64,000 nt of DNA from Limnochordia bacterium (GCA_023230925.1 JALNWK010000011.1:4661-68660), one strand, 5' to 3'. Counted from the stretch's first letter, positions 1 to 7,531 are shown. Notes: a model not told the origin generated them from the letters alone. Numbers and translations: made by a program.

Positions 1-204
1 GACACTGCCCTAGCTGATGCAGTGGACAAGGAAACCCTCGGCCAATGGAACGGTCATGTCTATGCTCTCCCCTTTTCCGCTGGCAGGTTAATCGCACTCC
101 ATTCCGAGACCGAGTACCCAGGTACCGCATGGCACATCCTAGCCGGAATAATGAGGGAGCTTTACTCCTTACAGGAGCAATCCGAAAACCTCAATACAAA
201 TTAA
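1..204 (+). CDS. C-terminal fragment of an unrecognised protein
   Basis: The frame is open from the first base of the window to a TAA at 202-204, so about 67 C-terminal residues of a gene that begins outside are visible. The fragment contains short motifs such as GHVYALPFSAGRL and TEYPGTAWHILAG and has a hydrophilic tail rich in Gln, Asn and Glu. I do not recognise the family. It ends 116 bases upstream of the BMC aldolase on the same strand with no terminator-like hairpin between them, so it is probably part of the same operon and may act in the sugar pathway that feeds the compartment. That functional link is inference from position only. Confidence 0.55.
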   Translation, partial: DTALADAVDKETLGQWNGHVYALPFSAGRLIALHSETEYPGTAWHILAGIMRELYSLQEQSENLNTN

Positions 205-320
205 AACCACATATCCTCAAAAAACATAAAGGAAATCCCGGATCAATGGCGAATGTGTCTGTTGAAACCAAAAAAGAACCAACAAAACCAAGATAATGAC
301 AGATCCGAGGAGGGAGCCAA

Positions 321-1109
321 GTGGCTTCAGAGTATGAGATCAAGCGCCAGATCATAGATATCGGCAAGCGGATCTACAGTAATGGATACGTAGCAGCTAA
401 CGATGGCAATATTAGTGTCAAGCTAAATGACAATGAGATAATTGCAACACCTACCGGTGTGAGCAAGGGATTCATGACAACAGATATGCTTGTTAAGGTA
501 GATACTGAAGGTAACGTGATTTCCGGTAGGATGCGGCCATCTTCTGAACTGAAAATGCATCTGGCAGTGTATAGACAGCGGCCGGATGTGAATGCGGTTG
601 TACATGCACACCCCCCTACAGCAACCGCCTTCGCGGTGGTAGGTATTCCTTTGAAAAAACCAATCATTCCCGAAGTAGTCATCAGCCTGGGGTGGATCCC
701 CATCGCCAAATATGGAACCCCTTCTACCGATGAGATTCCCCAGGCCATCAGTCAACACTTGGAAAATCACGATGCCATCCTGCTCCAAAACCATGGAGCA
801 ATAACTGTGGGCGTTAACCTTGAAAACGCCTACTTCAAAATGGAGACATTGGAGCTTTACGCGAAAATAAGTCTTGCTGCCCGTCAACTCGGTGAAGCGC
901 GGGTTCTACCATCGGAGGATGTGCAAAGACTTCTTGAACTGCGCAAGCAAATGAACGTACCCGGTCGCCACCCTGGCTGTATGGACTGCGGTGCTTGTAG
1001 CGTTCAAGATAATTGCGCTGCGGCAGCTAAAGACGAGAACCTTGTGGATATAATTACCAGGGTGACCCAGCAAGTATTACTTGAGGAAGCGGCAAAGACA
1101 AAAGGATAG
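321..1109 (+). CDS. BMC-associated class II (fuculose/rhamnulose-phosphate type) aldolase
   Basis: Zn-dependent class II aldolase/adducin family. In BMC operons this enzyme is known to split fuculose-1-P or rhamnulose-1-P into DHAP and lactaldehyde. The expected metal and catalytic residues are visible: Glu76 (SSELKMH), His95 and His97 (VVHAHPP) and His158 (QNHGAI). The GTG start at 321 follows a strong GAGGAGGG ribosome site. After the catalytic domain (about 1-210) comes an unusual Cys-rich segment with Cys220, 223, 226 and 232 (CX2CX2CX5C). Then a short amphipathic helix at about 239-260 (NLVDIITRVTQQVL) resembles BMC encapsulation peptides and the N-termini of PduL and the aldehyde dehydrogenase downstream. 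The substrate stereochemistry cannot be read from sequence. The cysteines could bind Zn or an Fe-S cluster, or be structural. Confidence 0.9.
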   Translation: MASEYEIKRQIIDIGKRIYSNGYVAANDGNISVKLNDNEIIATPTGVSKGFMTTDMLVKVDTEGNVISGRMRPSSELKMHLAVYRQRPDVNAVVHAHPPTATAFAVVGIPLKKPIIPEVVISLGWIPIAKYGTPSTDEIPQAISQHLENHDAILLQNHGAITVGVNLENAYFKMETLELYAKISLAARQLGEARVLPSEDVQRLLELRKQMNVPGRHPGCMDCGACSVQDNCAAAAKDENLVDIITRVTQQVLLEEAAKTKG

Positions 1110-1116
1110 TCCTCAA

Positions 1117-1132
1117 CCCCCGGATTCGGGGG
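1117..1132 (+). other. Intercistronic GC-rich hairpin after the aldolase gene
   Basis: CCCCCG and CGGGGG arms of 6 bp enclose a GATT tetraloop just after the aldolase stop. No T-tract follows, so it is more likely an mRNA stability or processing element than a terminator. The 187-base gap between aldolase and the first shell gene otherwise holds only the next ribosome site region. Confidence 0.5.
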
Positions 1133-1297
1133 AACGCAACAAAGTCGTCCTCTACCTAAGGGTCATGTCAGAAGCAAGGATTCTTAGTTTGCACAACTAA
1201 GTAGCTATACGGACTTCCAGTCATTTTCTCAGGGAGGAGGAGCGCGAACATTATAGTACAACTGGTTCCTTAGGTTCTTCTAGAAAGGGAGTGTCCC

Positions 1298-1570
1298 ATG
1301 GCACAGAAAGCAGTTGGCCTGATCGAAGCAGTAGGATGGGCTGCATGCCTCGAAGCGGCAGATACAGCCCTCAAAACCGCAAATGTGAACCTGATTGGTT
1401 TTGAAAAAGCCAATGGAGGCGGCAGGATTGTCGCCCGGATAGAAGGTGATGTAGCCTCTGTACAAGCTGCTTGCGATGCAGCTGTGGCTGCGGCCAACAA
1501 AGTAAATACGGTTTTTGCGTACCGGGTACTCGCCCGCCCTGCAAAGGAAATCAGCAAACTACTACGATAG
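1298..1570 (+). CDS. BMC-H hexameric shell protein (variant pore)
   Basis: Single BMC domain protein of 90 residues, the usual length for facet-forming hexamers. The N-terminal pattern GLIEAVGWAACLEAADT and the GDVASVQAACDAA segment match the BMC fold (PF00936). The pore loop reads KANGGG (37-42) instead of the PduA/EutM-like KIGSG of the next gene, so the two hexamers should differ in pore chemistry. Cys17 and Cys59 are extra cysteines near the hexamer core. The start at 1298 is preceded by AAAGGGAG. It is co-oriented with the paralogue 24 bases downstream, and both belong to the BMC operon. Confidence 0.93.
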   Translation: MAQKAVGLIEAVGWAACLEAADTALKTANVNLIGFEKANGGGRIVARIEGDVASVQAACDAAVAAANKVNTVFAYRVLARPAKEISKLLR

Positions 1571-1594
1571 GACACAAAAGGAGGATATTCTGAC

Positions 1595-1888
1595 ATGGCA
1601 GGTAATGCATTGGGAATGATTGAGACTCGCGGATTGGTCGCTTCAATCGAAGCAGCTGACACAATGGTTAAAGCAGCTAATGTTATTCTTGTCGGATATG
1701 AAAAAATCGGAAGTGGCTATGTAACGGTAATGGTACGGGGTGAGGTCGGTGCTGTCCGGGCGGCCGTCGATGCAGGCACCGCCGCCGCAGAGAAGCTTGG
1801 TGAAGTCATTGCAACCCACATCATTCCTCGTCCCCATGATGATGTAGAAAAGACTCTTCCTTGCTTTGACCAACCGGCCAAGAAATAG
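1595..1888 (+). CDS. BMC-H hexameric shell protein (PduA/EutM-like)
   Basis: A 97-residue single BMC domain protein of the canonical PduA/PduJ/EutM type. It has [18 protein letters not shown] at the start, the pore loop KIGSG at 37-41, [14 protein letters not shown] in the second half and the typical end [16 protein letters not shown] short extension (CFDQPAKK) follows. A good AAGGAGG site lies ahead of the ATG. It should form the bulk facets of the shell and let small metabolites pass through the pore. A 106-base gap without any ORF or clear terminator separates it from pduL. Confidence 0.96.
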   Translation: MAGNALGMIETRGLVASIEAADTMVKAANVILVGYEKIGSGYVTVMVRGEVGAVRAAVDAGTAAAEKLGEVIATHIIPRPHDDVEKTLPCFDQPAKK

Positions 1889-1994
1889 GTGCTATCAGGC
1901 CTTTAAAGCGGGCATAGGTCCTATTTCAGCAGCGGGATGGGATCCATTGGGCTTGTGCCAGTGTGACTAACGACTAAGCAAGGGTGGAATACGG

Positions 1995-2666
1995 ATGGAC
2001 GAGAGACAGCTAGTACAGGAAATCACCAGACGTGTGCTCTCCATCGTGCAGACCAACGGCAAATCAATAGAACCGAAGGTTGATACTATACCGGTAGGTG
2101 TATCAGTACGTCATGTACATATTTGTCAAGCAGACCTGGAAAAGCTGTATGGACCTGGAGCCAGTTTGCACAAACTACGGGATCTTTACCAACCTGGGGA
2201 GTTTGCTGCAGAGGAAACAGTGACGTTAATCGGACCAAGAATGCGCTCAATTGAAAACGTACGTATTCTAGGTCCTATGCGCGTTCGGACACAGGTTGAA
2301 GTCTCGCGTACTGATGCCATTACCTTAGGACTAAACCCACCTGTTCGGCCATCGGGGAATCTGGCAGGTTCAGCAGCGATTACGCTCGTAGGTCCAGCAG
2401 GATCAATAACTCTAAAAGAGAGCTGTATTCTGGCAAATCGGCATATCCATATGACGTCAATCGAGGCAGCTCTTTTTGGCGTAGAAGATGACGACCTAGT
2501 AGAAGTTGAAGTTGCCGGAGAGAAAGCATTGGTTTTCCGAAGGGTGCAAGTGCGGGTAAAGGACACGTTTAAGCTACAGATGCACCTTGATACCGACGAT
2601 GCCAACGCAGCGGGCATTAACTGTGGGGCCCAATGCAGAATTATTGGCCCAGACTCCGGGAGATAA
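1995..2666 (+). CDS. pduL: PduL-type phosphotransacylase with N-terminal encapsulation peptide
   Basis: Phosphate acyltransferase of the PduL family, converting acyl-CoA to acyl phosphate inside the compartment and recycling CoA for the aldehyde dehydrogenase. The two PduL halves are clear, and the Zn ligands can be placed: His40 and His42 (SVRHVHI), His150 and His152 (ANRHIHM) and His197 (LQMHLDTDDANA). The first 20 residues (RQLVQEITRRVLSIV) form an amphipathic helix typical of encapsulation peptides, as in BMC-located PduL proteins. Its length of 223 residues is normal. An 11-bp inverted repeat overlaps the stop codon. Confidence 0.95.
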   Translation: MDERQLVQEITRRVLSIVQTNGKSIEPKVDTIPVGVSVRHVHICQADLEKLYGPGASLHKLRDLYQPGEFAAEETVTLIGPRMRSIENVRILGPMRVRTQVEVSRTDAITLGLNPPVRPSGNLAGSAAITLVGPAGSITLKESCILANRHIHMTSIEAALFGVEDDDLVEVEVAGEKALVFRRVQVRVKDTFKLQMHLDTDDANAAGINCGAQCRIIGPDSGR

Positions 2667-2684
2667 ATGGTGCTCTCCCGGAGT
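2653..2684 (+). other. Perfect 11-bp hairpin over the pduL stop codon
   Basis: ACTCCGGGAGA (2653-2663) and TCTCCCGGAGT (2674-2684) pair perfectly around a 10-base loop, with the pduL TAA in the loop. There is no T-tract after it. A role in mRNA processing, stability or differential expression of the upstream shell/pduL part and the downstream enzyme part is plausible. Termination is unlikely because the operon continues. Confidence 0.6.
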
Positions 2685-2802
2685 ATCCCAAAACCGAAAG
2701 TTCTCTCGTTGGCTCACATTACTGGTACGTTCGAACAGTACCGTTCCCAGATTGGGAGGTGACTCAAACCGCAGTTTCTCAGCGGAAACCGGTTTATGCG
2801 CT

Positions 2803-4212
2803 ATGGAAATCGATGAAAAGAGAATTGCTGCAATAGTAGAACAAGTGGTTGCTAAGATGAAGTCAACCCAAGCAGAGAAGACCAAGTTGCATTCAAGTAC
2901 GTCAGCGATGGGTATTTACTCCGACTTGGATGAAGCACTTAATCGCTGTGCCACCGCACAGCAACAATTCATGAGTCTTTCTTTGAGTAAACGAGAGCAG
3001 ATCATTGCCGCGATCCGCAACGCTGGAATAGACAACGCGGAGTATTTTGCCCACATCACCCATGAAGAGACCCGTCTAGGCAGATACGAGGACAAGATCC
3101 AGAAAAACATAAACGCAGCCAAACTAACACCTGGCATGGAGGTCCTCACACGAAGGATCATTGGTGGGGACGACGGAGTTACAATAATCGAGCATGCTCC
3201 TTTTGGACTTATTGTCTCCATAACCCCCACTACCCACCCTACCCCATTCATCATTAACCATGCCATCATCATGTTGGCAGGGGGCAATTCTGTCTTCTTC
3301 TGTCCCCACCCCCGCGCCCAAAACTGCACAAGAACAGCAATTACGGTGCTGAACAAAGCCATTGTTGAAGCGGGAGGCCCTTTGGATCTCCTAACAGCAT
3401 TAGATAAGGTAAGCATGGATGCCGTACAAGCAGCTTGCACCCACAAGCTAACCTCCATGGTCACCGCTGCCGGGGGCCCAGGAGTTGTGGACATGGCCCT
3501 AAGCTGTGGGAAGAAGGCCATTGCGGCCGGCCCTGGGAATCCCCCGGTGGTTGTCGATGAGACCGCGGACCTGGCTAACACGGCAAGGGACATCGTTGCC
3601 GGTGCAAGCTTTGATAACAACATCCTCTGCATAGCCGAAAAAGAGATCTTCGTAGTAGATGCAGTGGCCGATCAGTTTATACATGAGTTACGAAAAAACA
3701 AGGCTTATGTTGTCGAGCAGAGCAATCAGATCGAACAGCTGACAAATCTCCTGGTTAAGGATGGACATATTAATCGGGACTATGTGGGACAAGACGCCGA
3801 CAAGATTCTAGCCCAGATCCAAGTACCTGTGGATCCAAGCGTCCGTCTAGTGGTTTTTGAAACCGACTTTGCACATCCTTTAGTAAAAATTGAGCAAATG
3901 CTGCCGGTTCTGCCCATCGTTCGTGCCCGTGATTTCTCCCACGCACTCCAGATGGCTATTGAAGCAGAGCAGGGACTTGGTCATACTGCGGTGATCCATT
4001 CCTCGGATATTCACCGTATTACCCAGTTTACACGAGAGGTAGGAGCTGGTCTTACTGTGGCTAACGGTCCCTCGGGGACAGCCCTTGGAGTGGGTGGTGC
4101 CGCTGAATTCGCCCATACAATTGCCGATCCTACTGGGGAAGGTATTGTAACCGCTAAGCATTTTACCCGTGAGCATCGCCTGACCATTAACGGAGCATTG
4201 AATATCTCCTAG
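2803..4212 (+). CDS. CoA-acylating aldehyde dehydrogenase (PduP-like) with encapsulation peptide
   Basis: Oxidises the compartment aldehyde (lactaldehyde or propionaldehyde) to acyl-CoA with NAD. At 469 residues it is close to PduP. The catalytic Cys276 sits in DNNILCIAEKE, and the cofactor region (AAGPGNPPVVVDE) is typical. The open frame extends upstream to 2587, but that part overlaps pduL and has no family resemblance. I therefore take the ATG at 2803, whose N-terminus (DEKRIAAIVEQVVAKM) is an encapsulation helix. The ribosome site there is weak (GGAAA about 15 bases upstream). A stronger GGGAGGTG lies some 40 bases upstream without an in-frame ATG, GTG or TTG at proper spacing. The 136-base gap from pduL is otherwise unexplained. 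Confidence 0.93.
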   Translation: MEIDEKRIAAIVEQVVAKMKSTQAEKTKLHSSTSAMGIYSDLDEALNRCATAQQQFMSLSLSKREQIIAAIRNAGIDNAEYFAHITHEETRLGRYEDKIQKNINAAKLTPGMEVLTRRIIGGDDGVTIIEHAPFGLIVSITPTTHPTPFIINHAIIMLAGGNSVFFCPHPRAQNCTRTAITVLNKAIVEAGGPLDLLTALDKVSMDAVQAACTHKLTSMVTAAGGPGVVDMALSCGKKAIAAGPGNPPVVVDETADLANTARDIVAGASFDNNILCIAEKEIFVVDAVADQFIHELRKNKAYVVEQSNQIEQLTNLLVKDGHINRDYVGQDADKILAQIQVPVDPSVRLVVFETDFAHPLVKIEQMLPVLPIVRARDFSHALQMAIEAEQGLGHTAVIHSSDIHRITQFTREVGAGLTVANGPSGTALGVGGAAEFAHTIADPTGEGIVTAKHFTREHRLTINGALNIS

Positions 4213-4256
4213 AGGACCAGAAAGCACCTGCTTAGCAAATATAGACCCGATAGAAA

Positions 4257-4276
4257 GGAGGAAGGCGCATTCCTCC
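4257..4276 (+). promoter_or_regulatory. Ribosome-site-like sequence locked in a hairpin upstream of pduS
   Basis: A near-perfect Shine-Dalgarno sequence (AAAGGAGGAAG) forms the left arm of a 7-bp hairpin: GGAGGAA (4257-4263) pairs with TTCCTCC (4270-4276) around a 6-base loop. No ATG, GTG or TTG stands at usable distance. An ATT at 4269 opens nine codons ending in TAG (4296-4298), in the same frame as pduS and immediately before a TTG at 4299. This could be a structured translational control site or a decayed older start. Confidence 0.45.
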
Positions 4277-4319
4277 ACCACGGGGTAAGCTCAGATAGTT
4301 GGTCGCGCCTGATCACCTA

Positions 4320-5657
4320 ATGGCAACAAGAGATTTCTTAGAACAGGTTAAATCGGCGGGGGTTGTGGGCGCTGGTGGCGCTGGTTTTCCAACCCACGTC
4401 AAGCTAAACACACAAGTGGACCATCTTATTATCAATGGGGTGGAATGCGAGCCTTTACTCCGGGTAGATCAGGAGCTTATGGCCGCTTTTCCCTTTGAGC
4501 TAATGGAAGCAGCAAAGGCAATCAAAGAACACCTAGGCGCAACCCATGGACATTTTGCACTGAAGGGCCAATATAAACAAGCAATCGCTGCGCTTCAACC
4601 CCACATCCAGCCTTTAAACGATTGGGACTTAGTAAAGTTAGACAGTTTCTATCCGGCTGGTGATGAACAGGTCCTGGTATATGAGGTTCTCCAAACCGTT
4701 GTGCCTGAAGGCGGCATCCCACTAAACGTAGATGCTGTGGTTCTCAACGTTGAAACCCTGCTAAACATCTATAACGCACTACAAGGGCAATCCGTAACAG
4801 ATAAGTACCTCACGGTGACAGGAGCGATTGAGGAACCCATGACCCTAAAGGTTCCCATTGGAACCCCAATCAGTAGCATCCTCCACCAGGTCGCCGCAAA
4901 CACCAATGGTATTGTGATCATTGATGGTGGGCCAATGATGGGGAAAGTAGTATCCCCGAGCGATTCCGTTACCAAGACCACCAAGGCAATTATCATTGTG
5001 CCCGCGGGACATCCTCTTCTCGGGTACAAAATCGTAGATAATACCCGTGTAATCCGGGCTGCTATGTCGGTGTGCTGTATCTGCCGTCAATGCACTGATA
5101 TGTGCCCAAGATACCTTCTCGGGCACGGCCTAGAGCCCCACAAGACTATGACCGCAGTAGCCTACGGAAAGCCATTTAGCGCCAAAGCGATCACCCAAGC
5201 CTTCCTATGCTCAGAATGTGGAGTTTGTGATGCCTATGCCTGTCCCATGGGCTTGAGCCCTAGGGCTTTACATGTCATGCTGAAACAACAGTTGACTGCT
5301 GGTGGAATCAAAAACCCCCACCATGCTATTGTCGAGCAATCCCGTAGGGAACGTTCCTATAGACAGGTTCCTACCCTTCGCCTGCTGAATCGATTGCGTC
5401 TGACTCAATGGGACGTGCCAGCACCTCTTCGTCTTGACACGTGGGAAATATCCGAGGTACGTCTTCCTCTTAAACAGCATATCGGGCAACCAGCGGTAGT
5501 CACCGTATCAATAGGGGAACAGATCACAAAGGGAGACCTAATCGCCACAGCTCCTACTGAAGGATTAGGAGCTTCTATCCATGCGAGCATTACAGGTACT
5601 GTTATTAGCACCAATCCGGATGTGGTAATCCGGGCAGAAGGGAGGGCTCTACCTTGA
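4320..5657 (+). CDS. pduS: PduS-type Fe-S flavoprotein (RnfC-like)
   Basis: RnfC/NuoF-like protein known from Pdu compartments as a cobalamin reductase and NADH-oxidising electron carrier. The glycine-rich flavin/NADH motif GVVGAGGAGFPTH lies at residues 14-26. Two 4Fe-4S binding motifs are clear: CX2CX2CX3CP at 252-262 and CX2CX2CX4CP at 297-308. A C-terminal RnfC barrel-sandwich-like part follows. I choose the ATG at 4320 because family N-termini begin at this point. A TTG at 4299 would add seven residues, and a stop at 4296 excludes anything longer. The gene ends in a 4-base overlap with the PduT gene, so translation is probably coupled and the two products probably work together at the shell. 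Confidence 0.92.
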   Translation: MATRDFLEQVKSAGVVGAGGAGFPTHVKLNTQVDHLIINGVECEPLLRVDQELMAAFPFELMEAAKAIKEHLGATHGHFALKGQYKQAIAALQPHIQPLNDWDLVKLDSFYPAGDEQVLVYEVLQTVVPEGGIPLNVDAVVLNVETLLNIYNALQGQSVTDKYLTVTGAIEEPMTLKVPIGTPISSILHQVAANTNGIVIIDGGPMMGKVVSPSDSVTKTTKAIIIVPAGHPLLGYKIVDNTRVIRAAMSVCCICRQCTDMCPRYLLGHGLEPHKTMTAVAYGKPFSAKAITQAFLCSECGVCDAYACPMGLSPRALHVMLKQQLTAGGIKNPHHAIVEQSRRERSYRQVPTLRLLNRLRLTQWDVPAPLRLDTWEISEVRLPLKQHIGQPAVVTVSIGEQITKGDLIATAPTEGLGASIHASITGTVISTNPDVVIRAEGRALP

Positions 5658-6202
5658 CTAGAGCATTAGGACTAGTTGAAGTACAAAACATAACACGGGG
5701 CTTATCCGTAGCAGATACCATCTGCAAAACAGCACATATTCAGCTGCTTACCGCCATGCCCGTCTGTCCCGGTAAATTCATTATCCTTTTCTCCGGAGAC
5801 GTAGCTAGTATTCAAGCGGGGCTTAGTGCCGCCAGAAAGCAGGCTGCCGACGCCATCGTCGATGACCTCCTGTTAGCACGACTACATCCTTCGGTCTTTC
5901 CTGCCCTTACCGCAAGCACCAACATCGATTCCCTAGGAGCCCTTGGTGTAATCGAAACATATACCGTTGCGTCGGCAATTCTCGCAGCTGATACCGCAGC
6001 AAAGGCGGCCGATATTGGCCTCATAGAGATCCGTCTAGCCCGGGGTATGGGCGGGAAATCCTTTGTATATTTTACCGGCGATGTTGCCTCAGTAACCCTA
6101 GCCGCGGATAAGGCGGCATCATCCTCAATTGAACAGGGTCTCCTCTTGGAGAAAACGGTAATTGCGGCCCCTGATCCCCAACTATGGAAGCAGCTGCTTT
6201 AG
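5654..6202 (+). CDS. pduT: PduT-like BMC-T shell protein with Fe-S cysteine
   Basis: Tandem BMC-domain (BMC-T) protein of 182 residues. Each half shows the BMC pattern: ALGLVEVQNITRGLSVAD, then GALGVIETYTVASAILAAD. The motif CPGKF with Cys38 matches the cysteine that in known PduT trimers holds a 4Fe-4S cluster in the central pore. The start is TTG at 5654, overlapping the pduS stop, with GGGAGGG just upstream. Together with PduS it should carry electrons through the shell, or allow Fe-S repair. This pairing is established for Pdu systems. Its use in an aldolase-type compartment is inference. Confidence 0.93.
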   Translation: MTRALGLVEVQNITRGLSVADTICKTAHIQLLTAMPVCPGKFIILFSGDVASIQAGLSAARKQAADAIVDDLLLARLHPSVFPALTASTNIDSLGALGVIETYTVASAILAADTAAKAADIGLIEIRLARGMGGKSFVYFTGDVASVTLAADKAASSSIEQGLLLEKTVIAAPDPQLWKQLL

Positions 6203-6219
6203 AAAGGAGGAGTATCACC

Positions 6220-7404
6220 GTGCGTATTCTCGTACTTAATTGCGGAGGCTCATCGATCAAACTAAAGGTCTTTGATCTACCCAGTGAACGCGTCCTGATT
6301 CAAGGGTCAGTAACTAGGCTGGGCAAGGAGGACGCTTTCCTAGTCATTTCCTCACCAGAGAAAACCTACGAGCAAGTCACCTCCATACCGGACCATCGAG
6401 CAGGGCTCATACTTGCCCTTGAATCTCTAGCTACCGGTTTCTGTGACTTATCCACAATTGATGTAATAGGGCATCGACTTGTACATGGTGGTGAAGACTA
6501 CTACCAGCCGTCCTTTGTGGATGATGGGCTCAAGACGGCATTGGAGAAATACGCTGAGCTTGCACCCCTCCATAATCCTCCCAATCTCATTGGAATCCGT
6601 CTATGCGAAGAGTTCTTTCCCCAACTACCCCAAGTAGGCGTCTTTGACAGTGCTTTTAACCAAACCCTTGCACCTAGTACCTACATCTATGCAATCCCCT
6701 ATAGATACTATGAGCAGTATCGGATCCGTCGCTACGGTTTTCACGGTATCACATTTCATTACATGACGTCTCGGGCTGCAGAACTTCTCCATCGCCCCTT
6801 GGAATCCCTGCGTATTGTTTCCCTAATGCTAGGTAGCGGTTGCACTGCCAACGCCTGTAAATTTGGACGCTCGGTGGAAATAAGTACTGGTCTGACACCT
6901 ACCGAGGGTCTCGTCCAGTCCACCCGCTCCGGAGACATTGACCCCTTGGCCGTGACCTACATTATGAAAAAAGAGGGCCTCACTTCCCAGCAAATGGATA
7001 ATCTTCTCAACAAGGAAGCGGGCTGGCTTGGAATTTCTGGAGTAAGCAATGACATGAGGGAAATAGAACAGGCCGCTAAAGACGGGCACGCCAGAGCTCA
7101 GCTGGCCATTGATGCCTTCACCCATCGTTGCCGCAAGTACATTGGTGCCTACGCTGCTGCTATGGGCGGTATCGATGTCCTCATCTTCAGCGGTGGCGTT
7201 GGGGAAAAATCTTCCGCCCTACGGGCCCAGATCTGCTCAGGCTTAGAGTTTCTCGGGATAGACATAGACCCTCATAGTAATGAACAATGCGAAGACGAAA
7301 GACTCATCTCCACTGCCAACTCACCGGTCGCGGTATTTGTCATTCCTACAGATGAGGAACTTGTCATCGCCAGAGAGGCCTATTTGCTTTGCACCACTTC
7401 CTGA
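6220..7404 (+). CDS. ackA: Acetate/propionate kinase
   Basis: ASKHA-fold kinase that takes the acyl phosphate made by PduL and yields ATP plus the free acid (acetate, propionate or lactate). The N-terminal phosphate loop reads VLNCGGSSIK, a slight variant of the usual LNAGSSSLK. GHRLVHGG, the RYGFHG motif and FSGGVGEKSS near the C-terminus are typical. The GTG at 6220 is taken as start because AAAGGAGG lies 9 bases upstream. A longer frame starting at 6184 would overlap pduT. The length of 394 residues is normal. It is the last gene of the operon. Confidence 0.95.
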   Translation: MRILVLNCGGSSIKLKVFDLPSERVLIQGSVTRLGKEDAFLVISSPEKTYEQVTSIPDHRAGLILALESLATGFCDLSTIDVIGHRLVHGGEDYYQPSFVDDGLKTALEKYAELAPLHNPPNLIGIRLCEEFFPQLPQVGVFDSAFNQTLAPSTYIYAIPYRYYEQYRIRRYGFHGITFHYMTSRAAELLHRPLESLRIVSLMLGSGCTANACKFGRSVEISTGLTPTEGLVQSTRSGDIDPLAVTYIMKKEGLTSQQMDNLLNKEAGWLGISGVSNDMREIEQAAKDGHARAQLAIDAFTHRCRKYIGAYAAAMGGIDVLIFSGGVGEKSSALRAQICSGLEFLGIDIDPHSNEQCEDERLISTANSPVAVFVIPTDEELVIAREAYLLCTTS

Positions 7405-7531
7405 AACCGCACTAAGGGCCCCAAAAACCCCAATTCGAAGGCCATCCAACGGCCTATGGATGCCATGAGCTTGAACGTAATTGCTCGGCTCATACTACCA
7501 ACTCTTTCTAGCCATCCCATTCCCAGACACT

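Noticed and set aside
423..887. 154-codon open frame on the minus strand
   Set aside because: Antisense to the BMC aldolase, whose catalytic residues are intact in the plus frame; no ribosome site.
2916..3632. 238-codon open frame on the minus strand
   Set aside because: It is entirely antisense to the aldehyde dehydrogenase, has low-complexity composition and no ribosome site; a shadow of a real gene.
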